From an uncultured Lachnospiraceae bacterium (GTDB lineage: Bacteria; Bacillota_A; Clostridia; Lachnospirales; Lachnospiraceae): a stretch of DNA of 12,531 bases. The DNA lies in assembly GCA_910585655.1 (NCBI GenBank), contig CAJUFW010000080.1:1-12531 (forward strand), read 5' to 3'. A program made the translations under genes and the position numbers. This document shows, piece by piece, positions 6,169 to 12,531 of this stretch (its first letter is position 1; every line of letters starts with the position of its first letter). Below the pieces are notes generated by a model that was not told the origin of the DNA, did not search any database, and saw nothing but the letters and a program-made list of their open reading frames with translations.

Positions 6169-8331
6169 ATGGATATTGCAAAGCAGTTAGCGGGAGAATT
6201 AGGGATTGCATTATGGCAGGTAGAGGCGGTAATCAAGTTATTAGAGGAGGGCAATACGATTCCGTTTATCGCCAGATATCGAAAGGAGCAGCATGGAGCC
6301 TTAAATGATGAAGTGCTTCGGAACTTAGAAGAAAGGCTGCGTTATTTACGGAATTTGGAAGAAAAAAAGGAACAGGTATTGGTTAGCATCAAGGAGCAGG
6401 GGAAGCTGACCGAAGAGCTAAGGACACAGATCCTGGCTGCCCAAACGCAGGTTGAGGTAGAGGACTTGTATCGTCCATATCGCCCGAAGCGTCGTACGAG
6501 AGCGACCATTGCCAAGGAAAAAGGACTAGAGCCTTTGGCAAATATCATCCTTCTTCAAATGACAGACAAGGCGTTAATCGAGGAGGCAAAGCCGTTTGTT
6601 TGCCCGGAAGCTGAGGAAGGAAAGCGGGTGATGAACGAAGCGGAAGCAATCGCGGGAGCGATGGATATTCTGGCAGAGGGGATTTCAGATAATGCGGATT
6701 ATCGAAGCCATATCCGCCGCCTGACGATGGAGGAAGGATGGATCGTATCTGCTGCCAGGAAGGAAAAAGAAAAATCGGTTTATGAAATGTATTACCAGTA
6801 TGAGGAGCGTGTCAGCAAGACGGCAGGGTATCGGATTTTAGCGTTAAACCGGGGAGAAGCAGAAAAGTTTTTGACTGTAAAGATTACGGCGCCGGAGGAA
6901 GCGATCATACGTTACCTGGAAGCAAACGTCATTACCAGAGAAAATCCGAATACCAAGGGAGCGCTGCAAGAGGTGGTGGCAGACAGCTATCGCCGCCTAA
7001 TCGCGCCGTCGATTGAACGGGATATCCGAAGCGAGCTGACAGAACGGGCAGAAGATGGAGCCATTAAAGTGTTCGGCCAGAATTTAAGCCAGTTGTTAAT
7101 GCAGCCGCCAATTACCGGGCATAACGTACTGGGCTGGGATCCGGCGTTTCGGACGGGATGTAAATTAGCCGTAGTCGATGCGACCGGAAAGGTATTAGAT
7201 ACGACGGTCGTATACCCGACTGAGCCGCAAAATAAAATAGAAGAAACAAAGAAAACTGTAAAAAAACTGATCGATCAATATAATATTTCTTTGATTTCCG
7301 TAGGAAACGGGACTGCTTCCAGGGAGTCTGAGCAGGTGATTGTAGAAATGCTAAAGGAAATCCCTAAGCCGGTTTCTTATGTGATTGTCAACGAAGCCGG
7401 TGCTTCTGTCTATTCTGCAAGCAAGCTGGCAAGCGAGGAATTTCCAAATTATGATGTCGGGCAGAGAAGCGCCGCTTCCATTGCCAGACGCTTACAGGAT
7501 CCGCTGGCAGAGCTGGTAAAGATTGAACCAAAGGCGATTGGAGTAGGGCAGTACCAGCATGATATGAATCAGAAAAAGCTGGGAGAGGCGCTTTCGGGCG
7601 TAGTCGAGGATTGCGTCAACCGGGTAGGCGTAGACTTAAATACCGCGTCGGCTTCTTTACTGGAATATGTTTCCGGCGTCAGCAAAGCGATCGCCAAAAA
7701 TATCGTTGCATACCGGGAGGAAAACGGACGTTTTCAAAACAGGCGTCAGTTGTTAAAAGTGCCGAAGCTAGGACCGAAGGCATTTGAACAATGCGCAGGG
7801 TTTATGCGGATTGCAGGAGGGGACAACCCGTTGGATTCCACAAGCGTTCATCCGGAATCTTATGAGGCTGCTTTGAGGCTCTTAAAAAAGCTTGGTTATC
7901 AGACCGAGGATATCAAAGGCGGTATCACCGGGCTTTCTCTGACGGTACGAAACAAACAGGACAAAGGAAAGCTGGCGGAAGAGCTTGGAATCGGTGAGCT
8001 GACTTTAACGGATATGATCAAAGAGTTAGAAAAACCAGGACGTGATCCAAGAGAGGAAATGCCAAAGCCAATCCTGCGAACCGATGTTATGGAAATGAAG
8101 GATTTAAAAGAAGGCATGATTTTAAAGGGGACTGTCCGAAATGTCATTGACTTTGGAGCTTTTGTTGATATCGGTGTTCATCAGGACGGGCTGGTACACA
8201 TTTCCCAGCTCAGCAGCAAAAAGTTTGTCAAACATCCGTTAGAAGTAGTCAGCGTAGGAGATATTGTAGAAGTCAAGGTATTGAGCGTAGACCTGGAAAA
8301 ACACCGCATCCAGTTGACGATGAAATTATAA
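6169..8331 (+). CDS. tex: Tex family nucleic-acid-binding protein
   Basis: Cytoplasmic RNA/DNA-binding factor of the Tex family (B. subtilis YdcI, Bordetella Tex), linked in other bacteria to transcription regulation and stress tolerance; the molecular role in Firmicutes is not settled. The 720 residues match the family's usual length. Order of domains: helical Tex N-terminal region (1 to ~190); YqgF/RNase H-like domain near 320-450 starting at LGWDPAFRTG (Asp324), with SVGNGTASRESE and VNEAGASVYSAS; tandem helix-hairpin-helix near 489-547 (VDLNTASASLLEYVSGV and FQNRRQLLKVPKLGPKAF); the HPESYEAA wedge segment; and a C-terminal S1 domain from ~648 to the end (LKGTVRNVIDFGAFVDIGV). The start has AGGAG 7 bases upstream. 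It has its own promoter and leader hairpin, so it is not simply the tail of the glycogen operon. Confidence 0.97.
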   Translation: MDIAKQLAGELGIALWQVEAVIKLLEEGNTIPFIARYRKEQHGALNDEVLRNLEERLRYLRNLEEKKEQVLVSIKEQGKLTEELRTQILAAQTQVEVEDLYRPYRPKRRTRATIAKEKGLEPLANIILLQMTDKALIEEAKPFVCPEAEEGKRVMNEAEAIAGAMDILAEGISDNADYRSHIRRLTMEEGWIVSAARKEKEKSVYEMYYQYEERVSKTAGYRILALNRGEAEKFLTVKITAPEEAIIRYLEANVITRENPNTKGALQEVVADSYRRLIAPSIERDIRSELTERAEDGAIKVFGQNLSQLLMQPPITGHNVLGWDPAFRTGCKLAVVDATGKVLDTTVVYPTEPQNKIEETKKTVKKLIDQYNISLISVGNGTASRESEQVIVEMLKEIPKPVSYVIVNEAGASVYSASKLASEEFPNYDVGQRSAASIARRLQDPLAELVKIEPKAIGVGQYQHDMNQKKLGEALSGVVEDCVNRVGVDLNTASASLLEYVSGVSKAIAKNIVAYREENGRFQNRRQLLKVPKLGPKAFEQCAGFMRIAGGDNPLDSTSVHPESYEAALRLLKKLGYQTEDIKGGITGLSLTVRNKQDKGKLAEELGIGELTLTDMIKELEKPGRDPREEMPKPILRTDVMEMKDLKEGMILKGTVRNVIDFGAFVDIGVHQDGLVHISQLSSKKFVKHPLEVVSVGDIVEVKVLSVDLEKHRIQLTMKL

Positions 8332-8333
8332 TA

Positions 8334-8364
8334 TGTCCGAAGAGGGCGGTAGCGGTACTTTAAA
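8334..8364 (+). repeat. 31-bp direct repeat, copy 1
   Basis: Begins TGTCCGAAGAGGGCGG and ends GCGGTACTTTAAA; identical over 31 bases to 8443-8473. It starts two bases after the tex stop codon. The repeat does not code on the + strand. On the - strand both copies read through as RYRPLRT-like peptide, which is a by-product of the repeat rather than a gene. Confidence 0.9.
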
Positions 8365-8383
8365 AACAGCGAAAGCCCACGAA

Positions 8384-8447
8384 GGACACAGCAGGATTGT
8401 CGGATGAGGTACTTGGCAGAAGGCAATCCTGCTAGGGGAAGGTGTCC
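8384..8447. repeat. Inverted repeat between the two direct repeats
   Basis: AGCAGGATTG (8390-8399) is perfectly complementary to CAATCCTGCT (8424-8433), with a 24-base loop. The stem can be extended by GGACAC (8384-8389) with GTGTCC (8442-8447), leaving an 8-base bulge (AGGGGAAG) on the right. The extension uses the first bases of direct repeat copy 2. Copy 1 begins with the same TGTCC, so it could compete for GGACA. No T-run follows, so this is not an intrinsic terminator for tex. Confidence 0.7.
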
Positions 8448-8473
8448 GAAGAGGGCGGTAGCGGTACTTTAAA
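8443..8473 (+). repeat. 31-bp direct repeat, copy 2
   Basis: Identical to 8334-8364, with 109 bases between the copy starts. It ends one base before the AGGAGG (8475-8480) that serves the next gene. The two repeats and the sequence between them therefore fill nearly the whole tex to YcxB-like gap (8332-8488). Without the element the gap would be about 17 bases. Confidence 0.9.
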
Positions 8474-8488
8474 TAGGAGGAAATTTTT

Positions 8489-9169
8489 ATGAAGGAATAT
8501 AAAATCAGTGTCAAGCTGAATACCTTAGATATGTACTGCTTTCTGATGCGTCATGAATATGGTTCCTTTTCCGGGTTGTTTGGGCTAGCGGTGAGTCTGG
8601 CGTCTCTGGTGGCGTTACTAGCCGGGGTAGGGAGAGAGGATCGGAACACACAGATTTTATTGGGTCTGGTAGCCGTCTGCTTTACGATATTAAATCCGCT
8701 GAGGCTGTTTTTCCGCGCCCAGAAGCAGCTTACCCTAAATCCGACGTTCCATAAACCGATTGAATATACGTTTGCAGAGGCGGGGATGCACATTGCCCAG
8801 GGAGAAGAGCAGATGGACGTGGCATGGGCAGATATGAAAAAGCTGATACGCGGCAGGAGAATTATGATTTTATACCTCTCCAAAGTAGTCGGCTATATTT
8901 TCCCAAAATCCCAATGCAAAGGGCAATACGAGGAAATTGCGGCCATGATTCAGCTAAAGATGGCGCAGGCATCGGCAAAAAGCGCCGTGGCAGAACAAGG
9001 AGAGCCAGATAAAGAAGGACAAAAGGATGTTGACGAGGTGCCGGAAGAGACTTTAGAGGAGCTGCGTAAGGCAGCATGGAAACGTTCAGGAAAAAAGAAA
9101 ACAGCCAGAAACTATGATATGCCGCCGGGTGAGGCAGAAATCTGGGGCGACGACGAGGAGGAGTCCTAG
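8489..9169 (+). CDS. YcxB-like membrane protein
   Basis: Small membrane protein of unknown function with the YcxB-like layout. After a short cytoplasmic start come two adjacent hydrophobic segments (about 27-47 and 53-74) forming a membrane hairpin, then a soluble domain near 92-155. That domain has the family pattern: YTFAEAGMHI, a Trp in VAWADMKKL, and a YIFPKS turn. The C-terminal ~60 residues (165-226) are charged and low-complexity, first acidic, then a KRSGKKK patch, then an acidic end, and look disordered. The start follows a strong AGGAGG 8 bases upstream. It lies 36 bases before tsaE and may be the first gene of that cluster; nothing links it functionally to tRNA modification. Family recognition is by pattern, so moderately sure. 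Confidence 0.75.
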   Translation: MKEYKISVKLNTLDMYCFLMRHEYGSFSGLFGLAVSLASLVALLAGVGREDRNTQILLGLVAVCFTILNPLRLFFRAQKQLTLNPTFHKPIEYTFAEAGMHIAQGEEQMDVAWADMKKLIRGRRIMILYLSKVVGYIFPKSQCKGQYEEIAAMIQLKMAQASAKSAVAEQGEPDKEGQKDVDEVPEETLEELRKAAWKRSGKKKTARNYDMPPGEAEIWGDDEEES

Positions 9170-9205
9170 CGGGGCTTTTCGCTGGACGGGTAGGGAGGAA
9201 AAAGC

Positions 9206-9637
9206 ATGACAACGATAATAGAAAGCCGTTCTGCGGAGGAGACATTTGCATTTGGGAAACGACTAGGAGAAGCCGCCCTACCAGGGCAGGTTATTTGCTT
9301 AAATGGTGATCTGGGTGTTGGAAAGACTGTCTTTACGCAAGGATTTGCAGCGGGACTTGGGATTATAGAGCCGGTCAACAGCCCGACGTTTACGATTCTT
9401 CAGGAGTATTTAGAGGGGCGTCTGCCTTTTTACCATTTTGACGTATACCGGATCGCCGATATAGAAGAAATGGAAGAAATCGGATATGAGGATTGCTTTT
9501 ATGGAAATGGGGTCTGCCTGATTGAATGGGCGGAGCTGATTCAGGAGCTGATACCAAAAGAAGCCGTTCAGGTGAGGATAGAAAAGAACCTTGACTATGG
9601 CTTTGATTATAGACGGCTTTTTCTGGAATGCCCATAA
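9206..9637 (+). CDS. tsaE: tRNA t6A biosynthesis ATPase TsaE
   Basis: P-loop ATPase that drives the TsaB-TsaD complex in attaching threonylcarbamoyl to A37 of ANN-decoding tRNAs (t6A). The 143 residues are close to the family's usual length. Walker A is GDLGVGKT (34-41, Lys40, Thr41); then SPTFTILQEY (59-68); the FDVYRI segment with Asp79; and the LIEWAE signature (Trp108). The start is preceded by GGGAGG (9193-9198) at 7 bases. Downstream are tsaB and rimI, the same order as ydiB-ydiC-ydiD in B. subtilis. Confidence 0.96.
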   Translation: MTTIIESRSAEETFAFGKRLGEAALPGQVICLNGDLGVGKTVFTQGFAAGLGIIEPVNSPTFTILQEYLEGRLPFYHFDVYRIADIEEMEEIGYEDCFYGNGVCLIEWAELIQELIPKEAVQVRIEKNLDYGFDYRRLFLECP

Positions 9638-9675
9638 GGCAGAATGCTTTGTAAAACGAACAGGGGGAAATAGGC

Positions 9676-10374
9676 ATGCGGATATTAGGAATAGACAGTT
9701 CCGGGCTGGTGGCATCGGTCGCTCTTTTGACAGACGGCTGTCTGACTGCGGAATATACAATACATTATAAAAAAACACATTCTCAAACGTTGCTTCCTAT
9801 GCTGGACGAGATTCTTAGGATGTGTGAGGCAGAGCCGTCAGAGTTAGATGCGATTGCCGTTGCGGCAGGACCAGGTTCTTTTACCGGGCTTCGGATCGGC
9901 TCTGCTACAGCAAAAGGCTTGGCGCAGGCTTGGGGGAAACCGATTGTACCGGTGCCGACGACGGCAGGGCTTGCCTATAATTTGTTCGGCGCGACAGGTC
10001 TGATTTGCCCGATCATGGATGCCAGAAGGAACCAGGTATACAATGGTTTGTATACGTTTGAAGGCGAAAAATTGGTGACGGTATGTGAGCAGAGAGCGTT
10101 AGGCGTGGAAGAGCTGGCAGAGGAATTAAATGCCAGAGGGAGCGAGGTCTTGTTTTTAGGAGACGGAGTAGATGTGTATCGGACGTTGTTAGAGGAACTA
10201 CTGCGCGTCGGGCATCAGTGGGCTTTGCCGCATTTGTCAAACCAGCGCGCCGGGGCGGTTGCCGCCCTGGGAGAGCAGCTTTATTTGTCAGGCGTAAAAC
10301 AGACGGCTGCCGAGCATACTCCGGTTTATCTACGGATGTCCCAGGCAGAGCGAGAGAGGCTGGAACGTTCATGA
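9676..10374 (+). CDS. tsaB: tRNA t6A biosynthesis protein TsaB
   Basis: ASKHA-fold partner of TsaD. It is a non-catalytic paralogue that dimerises with TsaD and, with TsaE, completes t6A37 synthesis from threonylcarbamoyl-AMP made by TsaC/Sua5 (not in this window). Of the 232 residues, the start ILGIDSSG (3-10), HSQTLLPML (35-43) and the signature AGPGSFTGLRIG (64-75) are clear. The start has AGGGGG (9662-9667) 8 bases upstream. The gap from tsaE is 38 bases and holds nothing but this site. The stop TGA overlaps the rimI ATG (ATGA). Confidence 0.96.
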   Translation: MRILGIDSSGLVASVALLTDGCLTAEYTIHYKKTHSQTLLPMLDEILRMCEAEPSELDAIAVAAGPGSFTGLRIGSATAKGLAQAWGKPIVPVPTTAGLAYNLFGATGLICPIMDARRNQVYNGLYTFEGEKLVTVCEQRALGVEELAEELNARGSEVLFLGDGVDVYRTLLEELLRVGHQWALPHLSNQRAGAVAALGEQLYLSGVKQTAAEHTPVYLRMSQAERERLERS

Positions 10375-10811
10375 GAATCCGGGAGATGAAGGAAGAGGAC
10401 TTGGATCAGGTAGTAGAATTGGAACAAATTATCTTTTCTCTGCCGTGGAGCAGAGAAAGCTTTATGGCAGAACTGACGGCTGTCGGGCATTATTATCTGG
10501 TGGCGGAGGAAGAAGGTCGGATTTTAGGCTATTGCGGTTATAACAGCGTGACAGGCGAAGGTGAGATTTATAATGTGGCAGTACGGCAGGACGCCAGAAA
10601 CCAGGGAGTAGGAAGGCGTATGCTAGAGGCGATGTTGCAGGATGGGAAAAAGCGGGGGATTTCTGGCTTTACGCTAGAGGTACGAGTCGGAAACAGCCCG
10701 GCTATTCATTTATACGAAAGCCTGGGATTTCAGGCAGTAGGAATTCGTAAAGCATTTTATCAAAGACCGACGGAAGATGCCCTGATTATGTGGCGCTATG
10801 ACGGAAAATAG
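10371..10811 (+). CDS. rimI: Ribosomal protein S18 alanine N-acetyltransferase
   Basis: GNAT-fold acetyltransferase of 146 residues; RimI acetylates the N-terminal alanine of ribosomal protein S18 in enterobacteria. The acetyl-CoA loop is RNQGVG (76-81). Glu103 (in TLEVR) and Tyr115 (in HLYESLGF) fall at the same numbers as the catalytic residues proposed for Salmonella RimI. The open frame runs upstream to an ATG at 10218, but that extension lies inside tsaB and has no family similarity. The ATG at 10371, in a 4-base overlap with the tsaB stop, gives the normal RimI start MRIREMKEEDL. The nearby purine run (about 10352-10359) is a weak ribosome site, so translation is likely coupled to tsaB. 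Confidence 0.93.
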   Translation: MRIREMKEEDLDQVVELEQIIFSLPWSRESFMAELTAVGHYYLVAEEEGRILGYCGYNSVTGEGEIYNVAVRQDARNQGVGRRMLEAMLQDGKKRGISGFTLEVRVGNSPAIHLYESLGFQAVGIRKAFYQRPTEDALIMWRYDGK

Positions 10812-10836
10812 GTCTGTAGAGGCAGAGGAGAAAACT

Positions 10837-11751
10837 ATGTTGGATATATGTTTGCTGGGGACGGGAGGGATGATGCCGTTGCCAAACCGCCATCTGACAT
10901 CCCTGATGGCAAGATACAATGGAAGCAGCATTTTAATTGACTGCGGAGAGGGAACACAGGTAGCAATCCGAAAAAAGGGCTGGAGCGTACATTCGATTGA
11001 TGTGATTTGCATTACGCATTTTCACGGCGATCATATCAGCGGGCTTCCAGGACTGCTGCTTTCTATGGGCAATGCCGATCGGACGGAACCCGTTACGGTA
11101 GTCGGACCAAAGGGACTTGAGCGGGTAGTAAGTGCGCTAAGAGTGATAGCGCCGGAACTCCCGTTTGAACTGCATTTTATAGAACTGGAAGAACAAAACG
11201 TTTCCCTGTCACTGTGCGGCTGCACGATAGAAGCGTTTCGCGTACAGCATAACGTGGTTTGCTATGGTTATACGATTCTTGTACATCGTGCCGGACGGTT
11301 TTTGCCGGAAAAGGCAAAGGAAAATAACGTACCGCAAAAGTGCTGGAGTCGCTTGCAAAAAGGGGAGACCGTAGACTTCGAGGGGCAGCAATATACACCG
11401 GAACTGGTATTAGGTCCGCCGAGAAAAGGCATCAAGCTGACGTATTGTACGGATACCCGTCCGATTTCACGGATTGCAGAGCAGGCGGAAAATGCCGATC
11501 TGTTTATTTGCGAAGGGATGTATGGTGGTCATGAAAACGATAAAAAAGCCAGAGAAAAAAAGCATATGACTTTTTTGGAAGCAGCGGCTCTAGCCAAAGA
11601 GGCGAAAGTTGCAAGGCTGTGGCTGACGCATTACAGCCCGTCGATTGGCCGACCGGAGGACTATTTAGAGGAGGTTTCCGAAGTATTTTCGGAGAGCTGG
11701 GCAGGAAAAGACGGGAAAACAACAACATTGATATTTGATCAGTCAGAATAG
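10837..11751 (+). CDS. rnz: Ribonuclease Z (tRNA 3' endonuclease)
   Basis: Metallo-beta-lactamase-fold endonuclease that removes 3' trailers from tRNA precursors, mainly those lacking an encoded CCA. Zinc-binding residues are all present: HFHGDH (His61, His63, Asp65, His66), His138, Asp206 (in TDTRP) and His265 (in LTHYSP); His243 is the conserved general-acid position. The substrate-clamping arm segment (GRFLPEKAKENNVP and LGPPRKG) is visible. The residue before Asp206 is Thr where Gly is usual. The start at 10837 is preferred over the in-frame ATG at 10798: it gives the family's MLDICLLGTGG N-terminus, has AGAGGAG at 6 bases, and a normal 304 residues. The earlier ATG would overlap rimI and add 13 unrelated residues. 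Confidence 0.93.
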   Translation: MLDICLLGTGGMMPLPNRHLTSLMARYNGSSILIDCGEGTQVAIRKKGWSVHSIDVICITHFHGDHISGLPGLLLSMGNADRTEPVTVVGPKGLERVVSALRVIAPELPFELHFIELEEQNVSLSLCGCTIEAFRVQHNVVCYGYTILVHRAGRFLPEKAKENNVPQKCWSRLQKGETVDFEGQQYTPELVLGPPRKGIKLTYCTDTRPISRIAEQAENADLFICEGMYGGHENDKKAREKKHMTFLEAAALAKEAKVARLWLTHYSPSIGRPEDYLEEVSEVFSESWAGKDGKTTTLIFDQSE

Positions 11752-11768
11752 TCGGGGGAGGTATAGAG

Positions 11769-12359
11769 ATGAAAAAGGCTCGTAAAGGAACGGTTTTAAC
11801 GATTATCATTATGCTTGTAGTGGTGGCAGGAATTGGCGCCGCGTTTTTTTGGGTAAGAAAAAATCGGGGAAAAGAGATAAAACGAGAAAAAACAGAGGTG
11901 GAAAAGCTGTTAGAAAACGATTTGGAGGAGAACTATCCGGGAAATGCGAGAGAAGTGGTCAAGACTTACAACCGTATTATGAAATGCTTTTACAACGAAC
12001 CTCTCTCCGACGAACAGTTAAACGGACTGGCAGGACAGGCACGGATCTTATTTGATACCGAGCTTTTAAAGCGGAATCCTTTGGAAAGCTATCTCGTGGC
12101 GTTGGAAGCGGAAATTGCGGAATATCACGAAAAAAAGAGAACCATTTCGACGATTACGCTGCAGGATTATGAAGATATTCGTTTTGAGACAAAAGGAGAA
12201 TATAACACGGCTTCTCTGCTTTCTTGTTATCGAATGTCAGAAGGCACGCAGACGTTAAAGAGCAATCTTCGCTATTATTTACGGGAAGATGAAGAGGGAA
12301 GATGGCGGATTTTATTCTGGGAAGTATCAAACGAAGACTTTGAGCAGACGGAGGAGTGA
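11769..12359 (+). CDS. Single-pass membrane protein, function unknown
   Basis: I do not recognise a characterised family. The protein has 196 residues: a basic start (KKARKG), one transmembrane segment (about 8-29, TVLTIIIMLVVVAGIGAAFF), a basic KNRGKEIKREK stretch, and a soluble part of ~150 residues. By the positive-inside rule that part should be outside the membrane, although the basic residues on both sides make topology uncertain. The soluble part is helical at first (VVKTYNRIMKCF). It ends in a pattern like the last strands of NTF2-like domains (LRYYLREDEEGRWRILFWEV). There is no lipobox. It has a good GGAGG site (11757-11761) 7 bases upstream, lies 17 bases after rnz and 7 before tsaD, so it is very likely co-transcribed with them. 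An NTF2-like fold is a guess from pattern. Confidence 0.85.
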   Translation: MKKARKGTVLTIIIMLVVVAGIGAAFFWVRKNRGKEIKREKTEVEKLLENDLEENYPGNAREVVKTYNRIMKCFYNEPLSDEQLNGLAGQARILFDTELLKRNPLESYLVALEAEIAEYHEKKRTISTITLQDYEDIRFETKGEYNTASLLSCYRMSEGTQTLKSNLRYYLREDEEGRWRILFWEVSNEDFEQTEE

Positions 12360-12366
12360 GAAAGGC

Positions 12367-12531
12367 ATGGAAAAGGAACAGGGATTAAATATTTTAGCAA
12401 TCGAATCCTCCTGTGACGAAACGGCAGCGGCAGTTGTACGGGACGGCAGACAGGTGCTGTCTAACGTGATTGCCTCGCAAATCGAGATTCACCAGCAATA
12501 CGGCGGGGTAGTACCGGAAATTGCATCCAGA
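12367..12531 (+). CDS. tsaD: tRNA t6A transferase TsaD (3'-truncated)
   Basis: Start of the catalytic subunit that transfers threonylcarbamoyl to A37 of tRNA (Kae1/Qri7/TsaD family; gcp/ydiE in older naming). Only 55 codons are in the window, and the frame stays open to its end. The visible part is typical: NILAIESSCDETAAAVV, SNVIASQ, and HQQYGGVVPEIASR. The metal-binding His pair lies beyond the edge. The start has GGAGGAG (12350-12356), part of it inside the stop region of the previous gene, 10 bases upstream. It completes the tsaE-tsaB-tsaD set, separated from tsaB-rimI here by rnz and the membrane protein gene. Confidence 0.95.
   Translation, partial: MEKEQGLNILAIESSCDETAAAVVRDGRQVLSNVIASQIEIHQQYGGVVPEIASR

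Noticed and set aside
6117..6308. Upstream ORF in the tex leader beginning at the ATG at 6117
   Set aside because: No ribosome site, its ATG sits in the leader hairpin loop, and the frame runs through the tex coding region as a shadow.
8327..8332. Perfect TATAAT overlapping the tex stop codon
   Set aside because: No -35 box at 16-18 bases upstream (sequence is CCGCAT) and no extended -10 TG. The nearby TTGACG is only 7 bases away.
8341..8362. AGGGCGGTAGCGG resembles the T-box consensus AGGGTGGNACCGCG
   Set aside because: The match is partial and present twice. No specifier stem or terminator/antiterminator pair follows, and the downstream gene is not an aminoacyl-tRNA or amino acid gene.
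8334..8473. Possible CRISPR array (31-bp perfect repeats)
   Set aside because: Only two copies, a 78-base interval that is too long for a spacer, an inverted repeat inside the interval, and no cas genes.
8181..8514. Minus-strand ORFs containing RYRPLRT-like repeats
   Set aside because: They are produced by reading the 31-bp repeats on the other strand, overlap tex and the next gene, and lack ribosome sites.
10218..10370. Longer start for rimI
   Set aside because: The extension lies wholly inside tsaB in another frame and has no family similarity. The ATG at 10371 gives the normal RimI start and the operon-typical 4-base overlap.
10798..10836. Upstream start for rnz at 10798
   Set aside because: It would add 13 residues unlike RNase Z and overlap rimI; the ATG at 10837 has a good ribosome site and the family's N-terminus.
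1..12531. A new defence, mobile or other accessory system
   Set aside because: All recognisable genes are core metabolism or translation. I see no integrase, transposase, toxin-antitoxin pair, nuclease-helicase cluster, attachment site or change in coding style.

Overview
The window reads like a chromosomal segment of a low-to-mid GC Gram-positive anaerobe, most likely a Clostridia member of the Lachnospiraceae type. The reasons are the strong AGGAG-type ribosome binding sites, almost all genes on one strand with short gaps, protein sequences typical of that group, and the ydiB-ydiC-ydiD-gcp style gene order known from Firmicutes. This taxonomic call is an inference from sequence style, not from a database search. 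All eleven genes are on the + strand; the first (glgA) and last (tsaD) are cut by the window edges.

Region 1 (1-6046) is storage-polysaccharide metabolism. It holds the C-terminal part of glycogen synthase (glgA), a strong intrinsic terminator, a structured untranslated leader, glycogen phosphorylase (glgP), and a GH13 alpha-glycosidase of the neopullulanase/cyclomaltodextrinase type whose start codon overlaps the glgP stop codon. Synthesis and breakdown of alpha-1,4-glucan therefore sit side by side, but the terminator separates glgA from the degradative pair.

Region 2 (6043-8488) holds tex, a nucleic-acid-binding protein with YqgF-like, helix-hairpin-helix and S1 domains. It has its own near-consensus promoter, whose -35 box overlaps the stop codon of the glycosidase gene, and a 5' leader with a bulged hairpin. 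The tex gene is followed by an intergenic element of about 140 bp made of two identical 31-bp direct repeats flanking an inverted repeat. This is the least explained structure in the window.

Region 3 (8489-12531) is a tight cluster centred on tRNA and translation: a YcxB-like membrane protein, tsaE, tsaB, rimI, rnz (tRNA 3' processing), a small single-pass membrane protein of unknown function, and the start of tsaD. TsaB, TsaD and TsaE are the bacterial partners that complete the t6A37 tRNA modification; RimI acetylates ribosomal protein S18 in enterobacteria; RNase Z matures tRNA 3' ends.

Most of the window is ordinary core-genome content. I see no defence system, mobile element, CRISPR array, tRNA or rRNA gene. 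The observations worth following are the non-coding ones (the glgP leader, the tex leader, and the repeat element after tex) and the unrecognised membrane protein between rnz and tsaD.
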